Origin: Acidimicrobiaceae bacterium
GTDB lineage: Bacteria; Actinomycetota; Acidimicrobiia; Acidimicrobiales; Aldehydirespiratoraceae
Direction: 5' to 3'
Length of the DNA stretch: 64,000 bases
Assembly: GCA_009837445.1 (NCBI GenBank)
Contig: VXTM01000015.1
Coordinates: 18,301-82,300 of the forward strand
In this document: in pieces, positions 51,769 to 60,716 of the stretch
Layout: every line of letters begins with the position of its first letter
How positions within the stretch are numbered: position 1 is the stretch's first letter
Program-made: the position numbers and the translations under genes
Notes under the pieces: model-generated
What the model was told of the DNA's origin: nothing
What the model saw: only the letters and a program-made list of their open reading frames with translations
Database searches by the model: none

Positions 51769-53880
51769 TCAGTTGCCGCCCTCGACGGGGGTGAACCGGC
51801 GGGTCCAGGCCTGCAGCATGCGGTCCAGCAGCATGGCCAGCAGCACGATGGCCATTCCGGCCACGAAACCTGACCCCACCGAGTCGGTCCGCCTGAGCCC
51901 CTTCACCGTCTCTAGGCCCAGGCCGCCGCCGCCCACCAACCCCGCGATCACCACCATGGCCAGCACAAGCATCACCGTCTGGTTGATGCCGGCGATGATG
52001 CTCGGAGCGGCCAGCGGCAACTGCACCTTGCGCAGGGTCTGGCCCCGGGTGGCGCCGAAGGCCCGGGACGCCTCGGTGGCCTCGCCCGCCACCTGGCGTA
52101 TGCCCAGATTGGTCAGCCGGGTCGCGGCCGGCAACGCGTACAGGACCGAGGCGATGATCCCCGGGATCCGCCCAACGTTGAACATGATGATCACCGGCAC
52201 GAGCAGCACGAAGCTGGGGATCGTCTGCAGGAAGTCGAGCACCGGCTTGAGCATCCGCTCGAACCGGTCGCTGCGGGCGGCCAGGACCCCCAGTGGGATG
52301 CCGCACAGGATCGCCATGGCCACGGCCACGATGACCTGGGCGAAGGTGTCCATGGAGAGCGTCCACATCCCGAGGAACCCGAGACCGGCCGCGCAGGCCG
52401 TGCAGAAGGCGGCCAGGGCCGGCCCGCCCAGCCGCCACGAAGCCAGCGCCACGGCCAGCACCACCACCGGCCAGGCGAGATCCGAGCTGAACAGTTCCCG
52501 TAGCGGCGTCACGGCGTAGATGGTGATCGAGTCGCTGAACCAGCCGGTCCCGAACCAGGTCCCGCCGATCTCGTAGAGGTTGTCCCGGACCCAGTCGACC
52601 AGCCAGTCGATCCGGTCCGCGAACGAGAAGGAGATCGCGCCGGGAAACTCGGCTCGGCCGATCGCCGCACCCACCACCGTGCCGACCAGGAGCAGGGCGC
52701 CGCCGAGCACCTTGCGAGGATGCCGGCCCAGTGCCTCCACTCCCAGCTTCCGGCTCATCCGAATAGCCAGCACGCTGCCCGCCCGCGACAAGCCACCGTC
52801 AATGGAGGACAGGCCGCCCTCCACCCACCGGACCGGCTTGACGTGGGCCAGGGCGTCGGGCATGAGGCGCAGCCGGCGACGGGTCCCGATGCCCGCAGCT
52901 CCATGGGTGACCCGGTCCATGATGACGGCCAGCACGACAATGGCCAGGCCGGCCTCCAGCGCCCGTCCGACGAAAAGTCCCCGCAGCGACACCAGCACCA
53001 CTTGGCCCAGCCCGCCCGCGCCGATGAGGGCCGCGATCACGACAATGCTCAGCGCCATCATGATGGTCTGGTTGATGCCGGTCAGCACACTGGGCAACGC
53101 CAGCGGGAACTGCACCTTGCGAAGGGTCTGGCGGGGTGTGGCCCCGAACATCTCGGCGGCCTCCACAGTGGCGGCAGGCACGGTCCGTATGCCCAGATTG
53201 GTGAGCCTGATCACCGGCGGGAGGGCGTACACGACGGTGGCGATGATGGCCGGCACCCTGGCCACGCCGAACAGCAGGACCACCGGGATCAGGTAGACGA
53301 AAGCCGGCAGGGTCTGCATGGCGTCGAGCGCCGGCCGCAGCGCCTGCTGGAGCCGGTCGTAACGGGCCGCGGCGATTCCCACCGGCACCCCGATGGCCAC
53401 CGAGATGGCGACGGCTACCGCCATCAGCGCAACCGTCTGGAGGCTCTCGGTCCACAGGCCGATGGCGCCGAAGTAGAGGACCCCCGCCCCGGCGAGCAGG
53501 CCAGCGCGGAGGCCCAGCACGGAAGTGGCGACCATGGCCGTCGCGCCCACCACCACGTACCACGGCAGCCACAGCAGGAGCCACTCGACGGCGCGCAAGC
53601 CCCAGTCGATCATGTCGCTGACCGGGTTGAAGAAGAACGAGAAGCTCCAATGGCTGGTCTGGTTGTTGATCACCCAGCGGCGAGCATCGTCGATCCAGTC
53701 TGCCAGCGGGATCACCAGCGACTCGGGGAACCCCCCGAGCGAGCTCAGGGCGATCTGGACCGCCACCAGCACGGCCACCCCGATGGCGAGCCCCCCGCCC
53801 GAGCGCATCCGCCTCTGCCGGTCGAGGGTCAGCCGAGCCTCGATGGTGCTCGAGGCCTCCGACGGCGCGGCCGTGGTCAC
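51769..53880 (-). CDS. tandem-fused betaine/carnitine-type ABC transporter permease
   Basis: The 703-residue protein contains two complete ProW-type permease domains in one chain. Each has its own cytoplasmic EAA loop (VEAAEMFGATPRQTLRKVQFPL in the first half, TEASRAFGATRGQTLRKVQLPL in the second) and GINQTxM...GGGLG/GAGGLG block. Normally two copies of one permease form a homodimer; here one polypeptide would provide both. The GTG at 53880 overlaps the stop of the ATPase gene (GTGA). Confidence 0.85.
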   Translation of the reverse strand: MTTAAPSEASSTIEARLTLDRQRRMRSGGGLAIGVAVLVAVQIALSSLGGFPESLVIPLADWIDDARRWVINNQTSHWSFSFFFNPVSDMIDWGLRAVEWLLLWLPWYVVVGATAMVATSVLGLRAGLLAGAGVLYFGAIGLWTESLQTVALMAVAVAISVAIGVPVGIAAARYDRLQQALRPALDAMQTLPAFVYLIPVVLLFGVARVPAIIATVVYALPPVIRLTNLGIRTVPAATVEAAEMFGATPRQTLRKVQFPLALPSVLTGINQTIMMALSIVVIAALIGAGGLGQVVLVSLRGLFVGRALEAGLAIVVLAVIMDRVTHGAAGIGTRRRLRLMPDALAHVKPVRWVEGGLSSIDGGLSRAGSVLAIRMSRKLGVEALGRHPRKVLGGALLLVGTVVGAAIGRAEFPGAISFSFADRIDWLVDWVRDNLYEIGGTWFGTGWFSDSITIYAVTPLRELFSSDLAWPVVVLAVALASWRLGGPALAAFCTACAAGLGFLGMWTLSMDTFAQVIVAVAMAILCGIPLGVLAARSDRFERMLKPVLDFLQTIPSFVLLVPVIIMFNVGRIPGIIASVLYALPAATRLTNLGIRQVAGEATEASRAFGATRGQTLRKVQLPLAAPSIIAGINQTVMLVLAMVVIAGLVGGGGLGLETVKGLRRTDSVGSGFVAGMAIVLLAMLLDRMLQAWTRRFTPVEGGN

Positions 53881-54983
53881 CGCGGCTCGACGGTACGGTC
53901 GCCTGCTGGGGCTCCGGCTCTGGAGCCCTCGTCCAGCAATGCGGCTACCCGGTCCCGGTCCACCGTGCCCACGACCCGTCCCTGGTCGTCGGCGACGCAC
54001 AGCTCCTCGGGGCTGGCCAGCAGCCGGGGCAGCACGTCGTCGAGGACCGCACCGACGCCCACCGGTTCTCCCGCGGGCGTCTCGCCGTCGAGAGGCCGCA
54101 TGACCGAGCCCACGGTCACGACCTTCGTCTTGGGCGCGTCCTCGGTGAACTCGCGCACATACTCGTCGGCGGGTGCCGACACGATCTGCTCGGGCGTGCC
54201 CACCTGCACGAACTCGCCGTCCTTCATGATGGCGATGCGGTCCCCGAGTTTGAGGGCCTCATGGAAGTCGTGGGTGATGAACACCAGCGTGCGGCGCATG
54301 CTGGCCTGCAGCGACAGCAGTTCGTCCTGCATGTCGCGGCGGATCAGCGGGTCCAGCGCCGAGAACGGCTCGTCGAAGAACAGGATCTCGGGCTCCACGC
54401 ACAGCGCCCGGGCAAGTCCCACCCGCTGCTGCATCCCACCCGAGAGCTGTTGGGGGAAGTGGTCGGTCCAGTCCCGGAGACCGACCACCTCGAGCACTTG
54501 CAGGGCCCGCTCGTAGCGGTCCGCCTTGGTCGCCCCCTGGATCTCGAGGCCGAAAGCGACGTTGTCGATCACCTTCCGGTGCGGGAACAGCCCGAAGTGC
54601 TGGAACACCATCGACAAGCGGCTCCGCCTGAGTTCTCTCAGCCCCTCGTCGTCGAGGTCCCCGATGGGTGTGCCGTCGATCTCGACGGTCCCGCTGGTGG
54701 GCTCGATCAGGCGGGACAGGCAGCGGATCAGGGTCGACTTGCCGGAGCCGGACAGGCCCATGACAACGAAGATCTCGCCGCGCTCGACCGAGAAGGTCGC
54801 GTCCCGGACCGCGATCAGGCAGCCGGTGCGCTCCTGCACGACCTGGCGGCTGGCGCCTTCGTCGAGGAGGGCCATGGCCGCGGCCAGGTCCTCGCCGAAG
54901 ACCTTTGTGATCTCCGTGCACACGAGCGGCGCGGCCGCCTCGATGCCGGCCCGTACGGCCTCGTCACCCGCGGCAGCGACCAC
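53877..54983 (-). CDS. ProV-like quaternary-amine ABC transporter ATP-binding protein
   Basis: The 368-residue ATPase has Walker A GLSGSGKST, the signature LSGGMQQRVGLARAL, Walker B ILFFDEPFSALD and an N-terminal extension typical of glycine betaine/proline transporters. After residue about 300 a CBS-like region (GSVMRPLDG...ELCVADDQGRVVGTVDRD) may sense ionic strength or nucleotides as in OpuA. It is divergent from the binding-protein gene and coupled to the fused permease. Confidence 0.88.
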   Translation of the reverse strand: MVAAAGDEAVRAGIEAAAPLVCTEITKVFGEDLAAAMALLDEGASRQVVQERTGCLIAVRDATFSVERGEIFVVMGLSGSGKSTLIRCLSRLIEPTSGTVEIDGTPIGDLDDEGLRELRRSRLSMVFQHFGLFPHRKVIDNVAFGLEIQGATKADRYERALQVLEVVGLRDWTDHFPQQLSGGMQQRVGLARALCVEPEILFFDEPFSALDPLIRRDMQDELLSLQASMRRTLVFITHDFHEALKLGDRIAIMKDGEFVQVGTPEQIVSAPADEYVREFTEDAPKTKVVTVGSVMRPLDGETPAGEPVGVGAVLDDVLPRLLASPEELCVADDQGRVVGTVDRDRVAALLDEGSRAGAPAGDRTVEPR

Positions 54984-55058
54984 GAGCGCATGTTAGGCGG
55001 TGGCCGTCCGCGCCGACGGCGAACGAAGCAAGTAATGCGGACTCCGGACACCGGGCTA

Positions 55059-55088
55059 TTGACTTGTGGCACCGCCCATGTGTAGACA
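55059..55088 (+). promoter_or_regulatory. sigma70-type promoter of the binding-protein gene
   Basis: TTGACT (55059-55064) and TAGACA (55083-55088) are separated by 18 bp, about 70 bp upstream of the ATG at 55156, with GGGAGGGG as ribosome site. The match to consensus is good for such GC-rich DNA. Confidence 0.5.
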
Positions 55089-55155
55089 TTGGGCCTCGGA
55101 GTTGGTCGCGCGGCAGGGCGCGGCCCGGGACAAGACAACTGGGAGGGGACACCGG

Positions 55156-56085
55156 ATGAGGAAGTCTCTATGGAAGCTTGCCGCCGGAGTGGCCGTGCTC
55201 GGCCTGCTGGCGGGAGCCTGTAGCGGTAGCGACGACGGTGCGGAGGAGATCACCACCATCAAGCTCGTCGCCAATCCGTGGAGCGGCTCCGCCGCCAACA
55301 TCGAGGTGGCCAAGCAGCTGCTCGAGAACGAGCTGGGCTACACGGTCGAGGTCACCGACCTCGACGAGAACGCCCAGTGGTCGGCGATCAACACCGGCGA
55401 GCTTCACGCGTCGCTCGAGGTCTGGCCCTCGGGCCACGGTCAGAACCGGGTCGACTTCATCGACAACCCCGACGGCAACGTCGCCGATGCCGGCCTGCTC
55501 GGTCCCATCGGCCAGATCGGCTGGTACCTGCCCGGCTACATGATCGATCAGAACGCCGCGCTGGCCAACGCGGAGGGATTCACCGATCCGGCGCTGGCCG
55601 CCCTGTTCGCCACCGCAGAGACGGGCGAGGCCGGGCAGATCCTGCACGGCGACCCCAGCTGGGTGACCTTCGAGCAAGACATCATCGACGACTTCGGGTT
55701 GCACCTCGAGATCGTGTACGCCGGCTCCGAGGAGGCACTTCTGGCCGCGTTCGACGCGGCCTTCGCCCGCGAGGAGGCCGTGCTGTCGTACTTCTGGACA
55801 CCTCACTCGGCGTTCAACACATTCGATCTCGTCGAGTTGGAGCTGCCGCCGGATCCCGACGGCAACAAGTACTACCCGTCGGAGGATCTGTTCAAGATCG
55901 TCTGGTCCGGGCTAGAGGAGGGGGCGCCTAACGCGTGGGCCTTCCTGCACAACTTCAACTACACCACGGCCGACCAGGTGTCGATGCTGGCCGCCATCGA
56001 TGGAGAGGGCAAGAGCGTCGAGGAGGCCGCGGCGGACTGGATCGCCGCCAACGAGGCCACCTGGAGCGCCTGGATCCCGTCGTAG
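55156..56085 (+). CDS. glycine betaine/carnitine-type ABC transporter substrate-binding lipoprotein
   Basis: The 309-residue protein has a lipoprotein signal ending LLAGAC, with Cys22 as the lipid site. The mature part is of the OpuAC/ProX type: IKLVANPWSGSAANIEVAKQ, LEVWPSGHG, WYLPGYMID and YFWTPHSAF supply Trp/Tyr residues for a cation-binding cage. It is likely to bind betaine, carnitine or gamma-butyrobetaine at the cell surface and pass it to the divergent ProV/fused-permease pair. Confidence 0.88.
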   Translation: MRKSLWKLAAGVAVLGLLAGACSGSDDGAEEITTIKLVANPWSGSAANIEVAKQLLENELGYTVEVTDLDENAQWSAINTGELHASLEVWPSGHGQNRVDFIDNPDGNVADAGLLGPIGQIGWYLPGYMIDQNAALANAEGFTDPALAALFATAETGEAGQILHGDPSWVTFEQDIIDDFGLHLEIVYAGSEEALLAAFDAAFAREEAVLSYFWTPHSAFNTFDLVELELPPDPDGNKYYPSEDLFKIVWSGLEEGAPNAWAFLHNFNYTTADQVSMLAAIDGEGKSVEEAAADWIAANEATWSAWIPS

Positions 56086-56105
56086 CAATAGGCCAAGCGA
56101 ATAGC

Positions 56106-56158
56106 TGAGCCGGGGCTCGTCCCGGCTCAAGGAGGGACCGGGGTGAGCCCCGGTCCCT
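56106..56158. terminator. double hairpin between convergent genes, likely bidirectional terminator
   Basis: TGAGCCGGG (56106-56114) pairs with CCCGGCTCA (56121-56129). AGGGACCGGGG (56133-56143) pairs with CCCCGGTCCCT (56148-56158) around a TGAG loop. Both stems are perfect. They sit between the binding-protein stop and the end of the leftward creatininase gene. Confidence 0.65.
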
Positions 56159-56174
56159 TCCGCGCTCGAGGGGT

Positions 56175-56960
56175 TCAGCCCCGCCCGAAGTCCCAGGCCG
56201 CGATCTCGGCCATCTGCTCGCCGAGCAGGGCCACCGCGGTCTCGAACAGCAGCTTGCCCTCGTCGGCGTTGGCTCCCGTCGGGTCGCCGATGTGGCCGTC
56301 GGGCCCGAAGTCGTTGGACAGCCAGCCGAAGGAGGCCAGACCGCCGAAGCGCACGTAGCGGTTGTCCGCCAGGCGCTCCGGCACGGCCCGCACAGCCCGC
56401 TCCAGATGCACCAGGTGGGGACGCAGGTGCATGAACACTGACGTCTCCCGGTGCCCACCGTGGATGCCCATTCCGAGTTCGGTGGTCTCGGGCGACTTGC
56501 CGCCGTGGTCGGGCGGAACGAACGGGTGCACGAGAAAGGTCATGAGCCCGGTCGCCAGCCGGATCTCGCGGCAGGCCACGTTCAGCAGGGCCGAGTTGCC
56601 GCCGTGGCCGTTGAGGAACACGAGGCGCTCGGCCCTGGTCTCGGCGACGCAGCGGCCGATGTCGCGCAGGACCGCCAGCAAGGTCTCCGCCGAAAGCCAC
56701 AGGGTGCCGGGCGACCAGGCGTGCTCGTTCGACTTCGACACCGACAACGTGGGCAGCAGCCATAGGTCGGAGTCGTCGCCGTGCTCGGCGACGAGAGCGG
56801 CCGCCGTCTCGTGGGCGATCACATGGTCCACCGACAGCGGCAGGTGCGGGCCGTGCTGCTCCACCGCTCCGACCGGCTGCACGATCACCGACGACTCCGT
56901 GATGCGCTCCGCGATCTCGGGTCCGCTGAGATCCTCAAGGCGACGGCTCGGCTCGGTCAC
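56175..56960 (-). CDS. creatininase-family amidohydrolase
   Basis: The 261-residue protein has the creatininase metal-site motifs QPVGAVEQHGPHLPLSVDH, FLNGHGGNSALL and HGGHRETSVFM, which carry the Glu, His and Asp ligands. Family members include creatininase and several amidases or peptide-processing enzymes, so creatinine itself is only one option. The GTG at 56960 yields the usual N-terminus; longer frames upstream overlap the neighbouring gene. It lies near quaternary-amine genes but on the other strand. Confidence 0.82.
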   Translation of the reverse strand: MTEPSRRLEDLSGPEIAERITESSVIVQPVGAVEQHGPHLPLSVDHVIAHETAAALVAEHGDDSDLWLLPTLSVSKSNEHAWSPGTLWLSAETLLAVLRDIGRCVAETRAERLVFLNGHGGNSALLNVACREIRLATGLMTFLVHPFVPPDHGGKSPETTELGMGIHGGHRETSVFMHLRPHLVHLERAVRAVPERLADNRYVRFGGLASFGWLSNDFGPDGHIGDPTGANADEGKLLFETAVALLGEQMAEIAAWDFGRG

Positions 56961-57009
56961 GGGCTCCAAAGTAACCGATGCCGCCACCGGTGGCCGGGTC
57001 GGCAGGCGG

Positions 57010-58458
57010 CTAACCGGGTTGCACGGGCGGCGGGTCGACGTCGACGGGACTCCAGAAGGAGACATCGGCGAGACCCAGCGCGGTGACCCCGCCGCTTCCT
57101 CCCACTTGCGCCACCGCCGACACCGCATAGTCGGCGGTCTGGGCGCCGAAGGCGATCGCGGTGCTGTCCGGCGACCACAGGCGAGGCGCCTCGGTGTACT
57201 GATCGGCGAACTGCACGTAGTCCCTGAAGAAAGTCGCTGTGGGGGCGAATCGCGCCAGTTCGGACAGCTCGTTCCCGTCCCAGATGTACCAGGCCAGCCC
57301 GACGCTCTCGCGATCGTCGCTCGCGCTGGTTCCGATGAGCAGACGTTCGCCGTCCGGGCTCCACTCGAGCCACAGCCCGATCCGGTCGATGACGGTGCGG
57401 CGCTCGGCTGTGGCGAGGTCGACGATCTGCACCGAGCCGGCCCCGACCGAAGGCTCGGCCTGAGCCGGTTGTCCGGCTTCCAGCGCGGCCGCCTCGAGGC
57501 TCCCGCCGGCCGCGGCCGGCGGGAGCTCGGCCACCGAGATGGCGGCGCGGTCACCGGTGGGGTGGACTGCCATCAGCGTGAACGCGCCGGCGGGTCCGAG
57601 TTCGGTGATCTCGCCTGAGTCCGCGCTGCGGCGCAACAGCTGCGGGGTGGTAGTGGCACTCCTGTCTACGAGCGCTTCAGGCTCGGTGCCGATAGGGGCC
57701 TGTGCATAGGAGTCGACATAGAGGAAGTCCCCGGTTCCGGGCACCCACGCCGGCGCCTGGAAATCGAAGCCGACCGGGCCGAAGTCGTGGTGGCTGTCGG
57801 GTGAGTCGACGTCGTTGACCAGCAGCAGCCCGTGCCCGGCGTGCAGCAGCAGCCTGTCCCCGCCGGGTTCCCAGGCGACGAACAGGCTCTGGCTGATGAG
57901 TGACAGGCCCGAGGCGGGCGCGCCCGTGCCGTCCAGTATGTCGGCGGCCGTGCCGCCCGTCGGGCTCGGCCCCAGTGCGGCCAGGCGGGAGCCGTCGTAA
58001 CTCCAGGTGTAGAAGAAGTAGGGACGGCTCGCCTTCGCGGTGGTCACGTCCCAGGTGGTGACGTCGACGACGATCACCCACGCCTCGCCGCGGTTCGGAT
58101 CGAGGAGCGTGGCCGCGAGCCGGCTCCCGTCCCGGGACCATGTGGGCTGGGTGACGACCTGGTCCGCGGCGACGGCGAACACCTCGCTGCCGTCGGACCT
58201 AAGGAACCGCAGGCCGGTCGGACCCGAGGCCGCGATCAGGCCGCGTCCGTCGACGGGATCGACACTGGGTCGGGCCGTTTCGGTGGCCGGCGCAGGAGCC
58301 GCGGCACTGGTCGTTCCACCGCCCGGGGCCAGGGCGGACTCCAAGTCGGCGTCGGTTGGGGCCGGGACCGACGTGCGTTCCGGGGGGCTGGCGCACGACG
58401 CCAGGACGAGCAGGGCGCAAAGGGCCGCTCGCGTGACGAGGCGTCGGCGCGAAGGCAC
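57010..58458 (-). CDS. secreted lipoprotein with WD40/TolB-like propeller repeats
   Basis: From the GTG at 58458 the 482-residue protein begins with a short basic stretch, a hydrophobic core and the lipobox VLASC, indicating export and lipidation. The remainder carries repeated propeller-type signatures (QPTWSRDGSRLAAT, YTWSYDGSRLAAL, FVAWEPGGDRLLL, LEWSPDGERLLIG, RLWSPDSTAIAFG). It is a beta-propeller on the cell surface with no enzymatic motif. An ATG at 58515 is a less likely start. Confidence 0.75.
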   Translation of the reverse strand: MPSRRRLVTRAALCALLVLASCASPPERTSVPAPTDADLESALAPGGGTTSAAAPAPATETARPSVDPVDGRGLIAASGPTGLRFLRSDGSEVFAVAADQVVTQPTWSRDGSRLAATLLDPNRGEAWVIVVDVTTWDVTTAKASRPYFFYTWSYDGSRLAALGPSPTGGTAADILDGTGAPASGLSLISQSLFVAWEPGGDRLLLHAGHGLLLVNDVDSPDSHHDFGPVGFDFQAPAWVPGTGDFLYVDSYAQAPIGTEPEALVDRSATTTPQLLRRSADSGEITELGPAGAFTLMAVHPTGDRAAISVAELPPAAAGGSLEAAALEAGQPAQAEPSVGAGSVQIVDLATAERRTVIDRIGLWLEWSPDGERLLIGTSASDDRESVGLAWYIWDGNELSELARFAPTATFFRDYVQFADQYTEAPRLWSPDSTAIAFGAQTADYAVSAVAQVGGSGGVTALGLADVSFWSPVDVDPPPVQPG

Positions 58459-58537
58459 GTTCGAGACCGTAGCCGGTGGTTGCGACCCCGGCCCCGTCTC
58501 GCAGCGCCGGCCCATCAGGGCCCGACCGCGTGGCCCC

Positions 58538-59104
58538 TTAGAAGGGGCTCAGGCCCAGGCGGTTGCGAATCGAGACCAGTTCGCCCAAGTGGTTGAAGCC
58601 GTGACCGACCGCGCTCCACTGCAAGAACCACGCCGTGGGTTTGCCCTCCCACATGGAATAGAGCCAATCGAAGCGGTCCGCCGGGGTGCCTATGGCCTCC
58701 AGGGCGGCGGACGTGTCGGGCTGCCGGTCCATCGGTGGCAGGCCGCGGTCCTCCAGCCACGCCGCGGTGGACTCCATTACATCCAGCGTGTAACCGCCGA
58801 CGGCCTCCGGGTCCAGCACATCGACCAGGTCGGCATCCTCGCCCTCGGCCAGGCCCCGCCAGAGGTCCTCGTCGATGCCGAGGCGGTCGGTCCAGCTCTC
58901 GACCACCTCGCCGGAGCGCCGTACCACGCCGTTGACGGCCACGTCGTGGTGGCGGGCCAGGTGCCACAGCACGTAGACCGGCGCGATCCCCCCGCCGTCG
59001 GCCCGTTCGGTGCGCCGCTCCGGGGGGATCAGGCCGAGCACGCCGCCGTCGAGCTTGGCCCGCAGCGACCGCAGGTCTCCGATGATCCAGTCCCGCAGAT
59101 CCAC
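58538..59104 (-). CDS. DinB-superfamily protein
   Basis: The 188-residue, mostly helical protein has conserved His residues in VLWHLARHHDVAVNGV and GHGFNHLGELVSIRNRLGL, as in DinB/YfiT-like metal-binding helical bundles. Some relatives are mycothiol- or bacillithiol-dependent enzymes, which would fit an mshA-carrying organism, but specific activity cannot be assigned. The GTG at 59104 is preferred over an upstream ATG that overlaps the next gene. Confidence 0.7.
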   Translation of the reverse strand: MDLRDWIIGDLRSLRAKLDGGVLGLIPPERRTERADGGGIAPVYVLWHLARHHDVAVNGVVRRSGEVVESWTDRLGIDEDLWRGLAEGEDADLVDVLDPEAVGGYTLDVMESTAAWLEDRGLPPMDRQPDTSAALEAIGTPADRFDWLYSMWEGKPTAWFLQWSAVGHGFNHLGELVSIRNRLGLSPF

Positions 59105-59148
59105 GCCAGGAACTCTAGGTCTCGCTTGTGCTGTAGGTCTGTGTCGGG

Positions 59149-59634
59149 TCATTGGATCCGGTGCGTGTCGCGCCCTGTGGCCGGTGTCCATGAGTCGATG
59201 AGCAGGCTGTCCCCCGACACCCGCACCAGGACGACCCTTGTGATCATGGCCACGAAGAGCGCCATGGTCGACGGATCGTCGATCGGGTAGCGGTGTCCCG
59301 CCACGAACTCAGCCTGCTGGGCTGTGTCCGCGGGCTGAGCCATGCCGTCGATGCGAGCGTCGCCGTCGGGCAGTTGCTCGTCGTCGGGGGCGCTGTGGAG
59401 CGAGAAGCGGGGGTCGCGCCCGAGATCGGCGGCCTTGCGCGACTCCGGCCCCATGGCCAGCCACAGGTGTCCCGACCTAATGGGCGCCTCCATGCCGGAT
59501 GTTCGAGGCGAGCCGTCCGCCTTCAGCGTGGCCATGATCGCGTGGCGGTGGCTTCCCAGCCTCGCCATGATCAGTTGAGCCAGTTCCCCGTCGGCCTGCT
59601 CGAACTCCGCCCAGGTCGCTGCGTTGCCGGTCAT
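59149..59634 (-). CDS. PPOX-class pyridoxamine 5'-phosphate oxidase-related protein
   Basis: The 161-residue protein has a split-barrel flavin-binding pattern (HAIMATLKADGSPRTSGMEAPI, LWLAMGPESRKAADLGRDPRFSLHS). Actinobacterial members of this group often use F420 or FMN to reduce or oxidise small molecules, or bind heme. There is no specific motif for PNP oxidation. It is divergent from a flavodoxin-fold oxidoreductase. Confidence 0.78.
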   Translation of the reverse strand: MTGNAATWAEFEQADGELAQLIMARLGSHRHAIMATLKADGSPRTSGMEAPIRSGHLWLAMGPESRKAADLGRDPRFSLHSAPDDEQLPDGDARIDGMAQPADTAQQAEFVAGHRYPIDDPSTMALFVAMITRVVLVRVSGDSLLIDSWTPATGRDTHRIQ

Positions 59635-59677
59635 CGTGGAGAATCTAGGCCGGAGACGGGTGGGGTACGCTCGGGCT

Positions 59678-60190
59678 GTGCGCTTTGTGGTGCTGCACGC
59701 TCACCCGCAGCCGGAGTGTCTCAACGTGGCACTCCGCGACCGGGTGGTGGAGACGTTGGAGCGAGCCGGCCACACCGTCGAGCTCGTGCGGCTGACGCAG
59801 GGAGAGTGGATCGACGGCGTCAGCGTCGCGGGCGCCGAGGGTCTGGTGCTCGTCTACCCGACCTGGTGGGGCGGCCTGCCCGCGCCGATGCTCTCGTGGG
59901 TGCAGAGCGAGCTTGCGGCCTGGCTCGACGGCTCCGCCGATCGGGCAACGTCACCGCTGCGCACGGTGAGGCACCTCATAGCCGTCACCACTCACGGCTC
60001 TCCCATGTGGACGAACTGGCTTCAGGGTGAGCCTGGGCGCCAGTTGCTGCGACGTACGATCGCTCGCTTCTGCGCGCCCGGGACCAGGCTGCGCTGGGTG
60101 GCTCTTTACGGGTTGGACCAGCACAGCCCAGAGGGGATCACCGCCTTCGTGGAACGGGCGGGGTCCGAACTGGCCGCAGTCGGCGCCTGA
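59678..60190 (+). CDS. flavodoxin-fold NAD(P)H-dependent oxidoreductase
   Basis: The 170-residue protein starts VRFVVLHAHPQPECLNVAL, has the LVLVYPTWWGGLPAPMLSWV core of the NQO2/KefF-like family and ends with a helical tail. It is a likely FMN- or FAD-dependent quinone or nitro reductase. The GTG at 59678 gives the family-typical start; upstream in-frame codons overlap the divergent gene. Confidence 0.82.
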   Translation: MRFVVLHAHPQPECLNVALRDRVVETLERAGHTVELVRLTQGEWIDGVSVAGAEGLVLVYPTWWGGLPAPMLSWVQSELAAWLDGSADRATSPLRTVRHLIAVTTHGSPMWTNWLQGEPGRQLLRRTIARFCAPGTRLRWVALYGLDQHSPEGITAFVERAGSELAAVGA

Positions 60191-60226
60191 TCGGGGTCGC
60201 TAAGCCGGCAGCCGCGGGCGACGCGG

Positions 60227-60613
60227 TCAGCGGGCCGCCACCACTGCGATCTCAACCTTCCAGGCGGGTTGGGCCAGCTCGGGCACCACCACCAGCGTCG
60301 AGGCGGCCAGATGGCCGCCCAGGAACTGGTCGCGTTCGGCCATCACCGCGCCGAGGTCCTGGCCCGGAACGACGTAGGTGGTCATCGAGACGATGTCGCT
60401 GGAGGACATGCCGGCCTCCGACAGTATGGCCGCGACGTTCTGCCAGACCGTGCTGGCCTGCTCACCCACATCGTCGGGGACCGACCCGTCGGACCGGGTG
60501 GGCAGCACCCCCGAGGTGTGCAGCCATTGCTGGGCGCCGTCGGTGGCGACGGCGTGGGCGTAGCGGGCTGCCGGCGGGGCGATGCCGGCTGGGCTGATCA
60601 CTCGTGAAGTCAT
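60227..60613 (-). CDS. Rid-family (YjgF/YER057c/UK114) protein
   Basis: The 128-residue protein has the Rid fold pattern ([44 protein letters not shown]). The Arg that catalyses imine hydrolysis in RidA (PARS context) is not present, and the terminal VEIEA-like motif reads VEIAVVA. It therefore fits one of the non-RidA subfamilies with unknown function. The ATG at 60613 was chosen, as the upstream extension is Arg/Pro-rich. Confidence 0.75.
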   Translation of the reverse strand: MTSRVISPAGIAPPAARYAHAVATDGAQQWLHTSGVLPTRSDGSVPDDVGEQASTVWQNVAAILSEAGMSSSDIVSMTTYVVPGQDLGAVMAERDQFLGGHLAASTLVVVPELAQPAWKVEIAVVAAR

Positions 60614-60716
60614 CGCGGCGATGGTAGCCGCCCGTCCCGCGGCCATCGGCGGGTCGAGACGGGATCGGGGCGGCCCGCGTATGGAGGCTTGCCGGCGCCG
60701 TGACACACTCTCGCCC

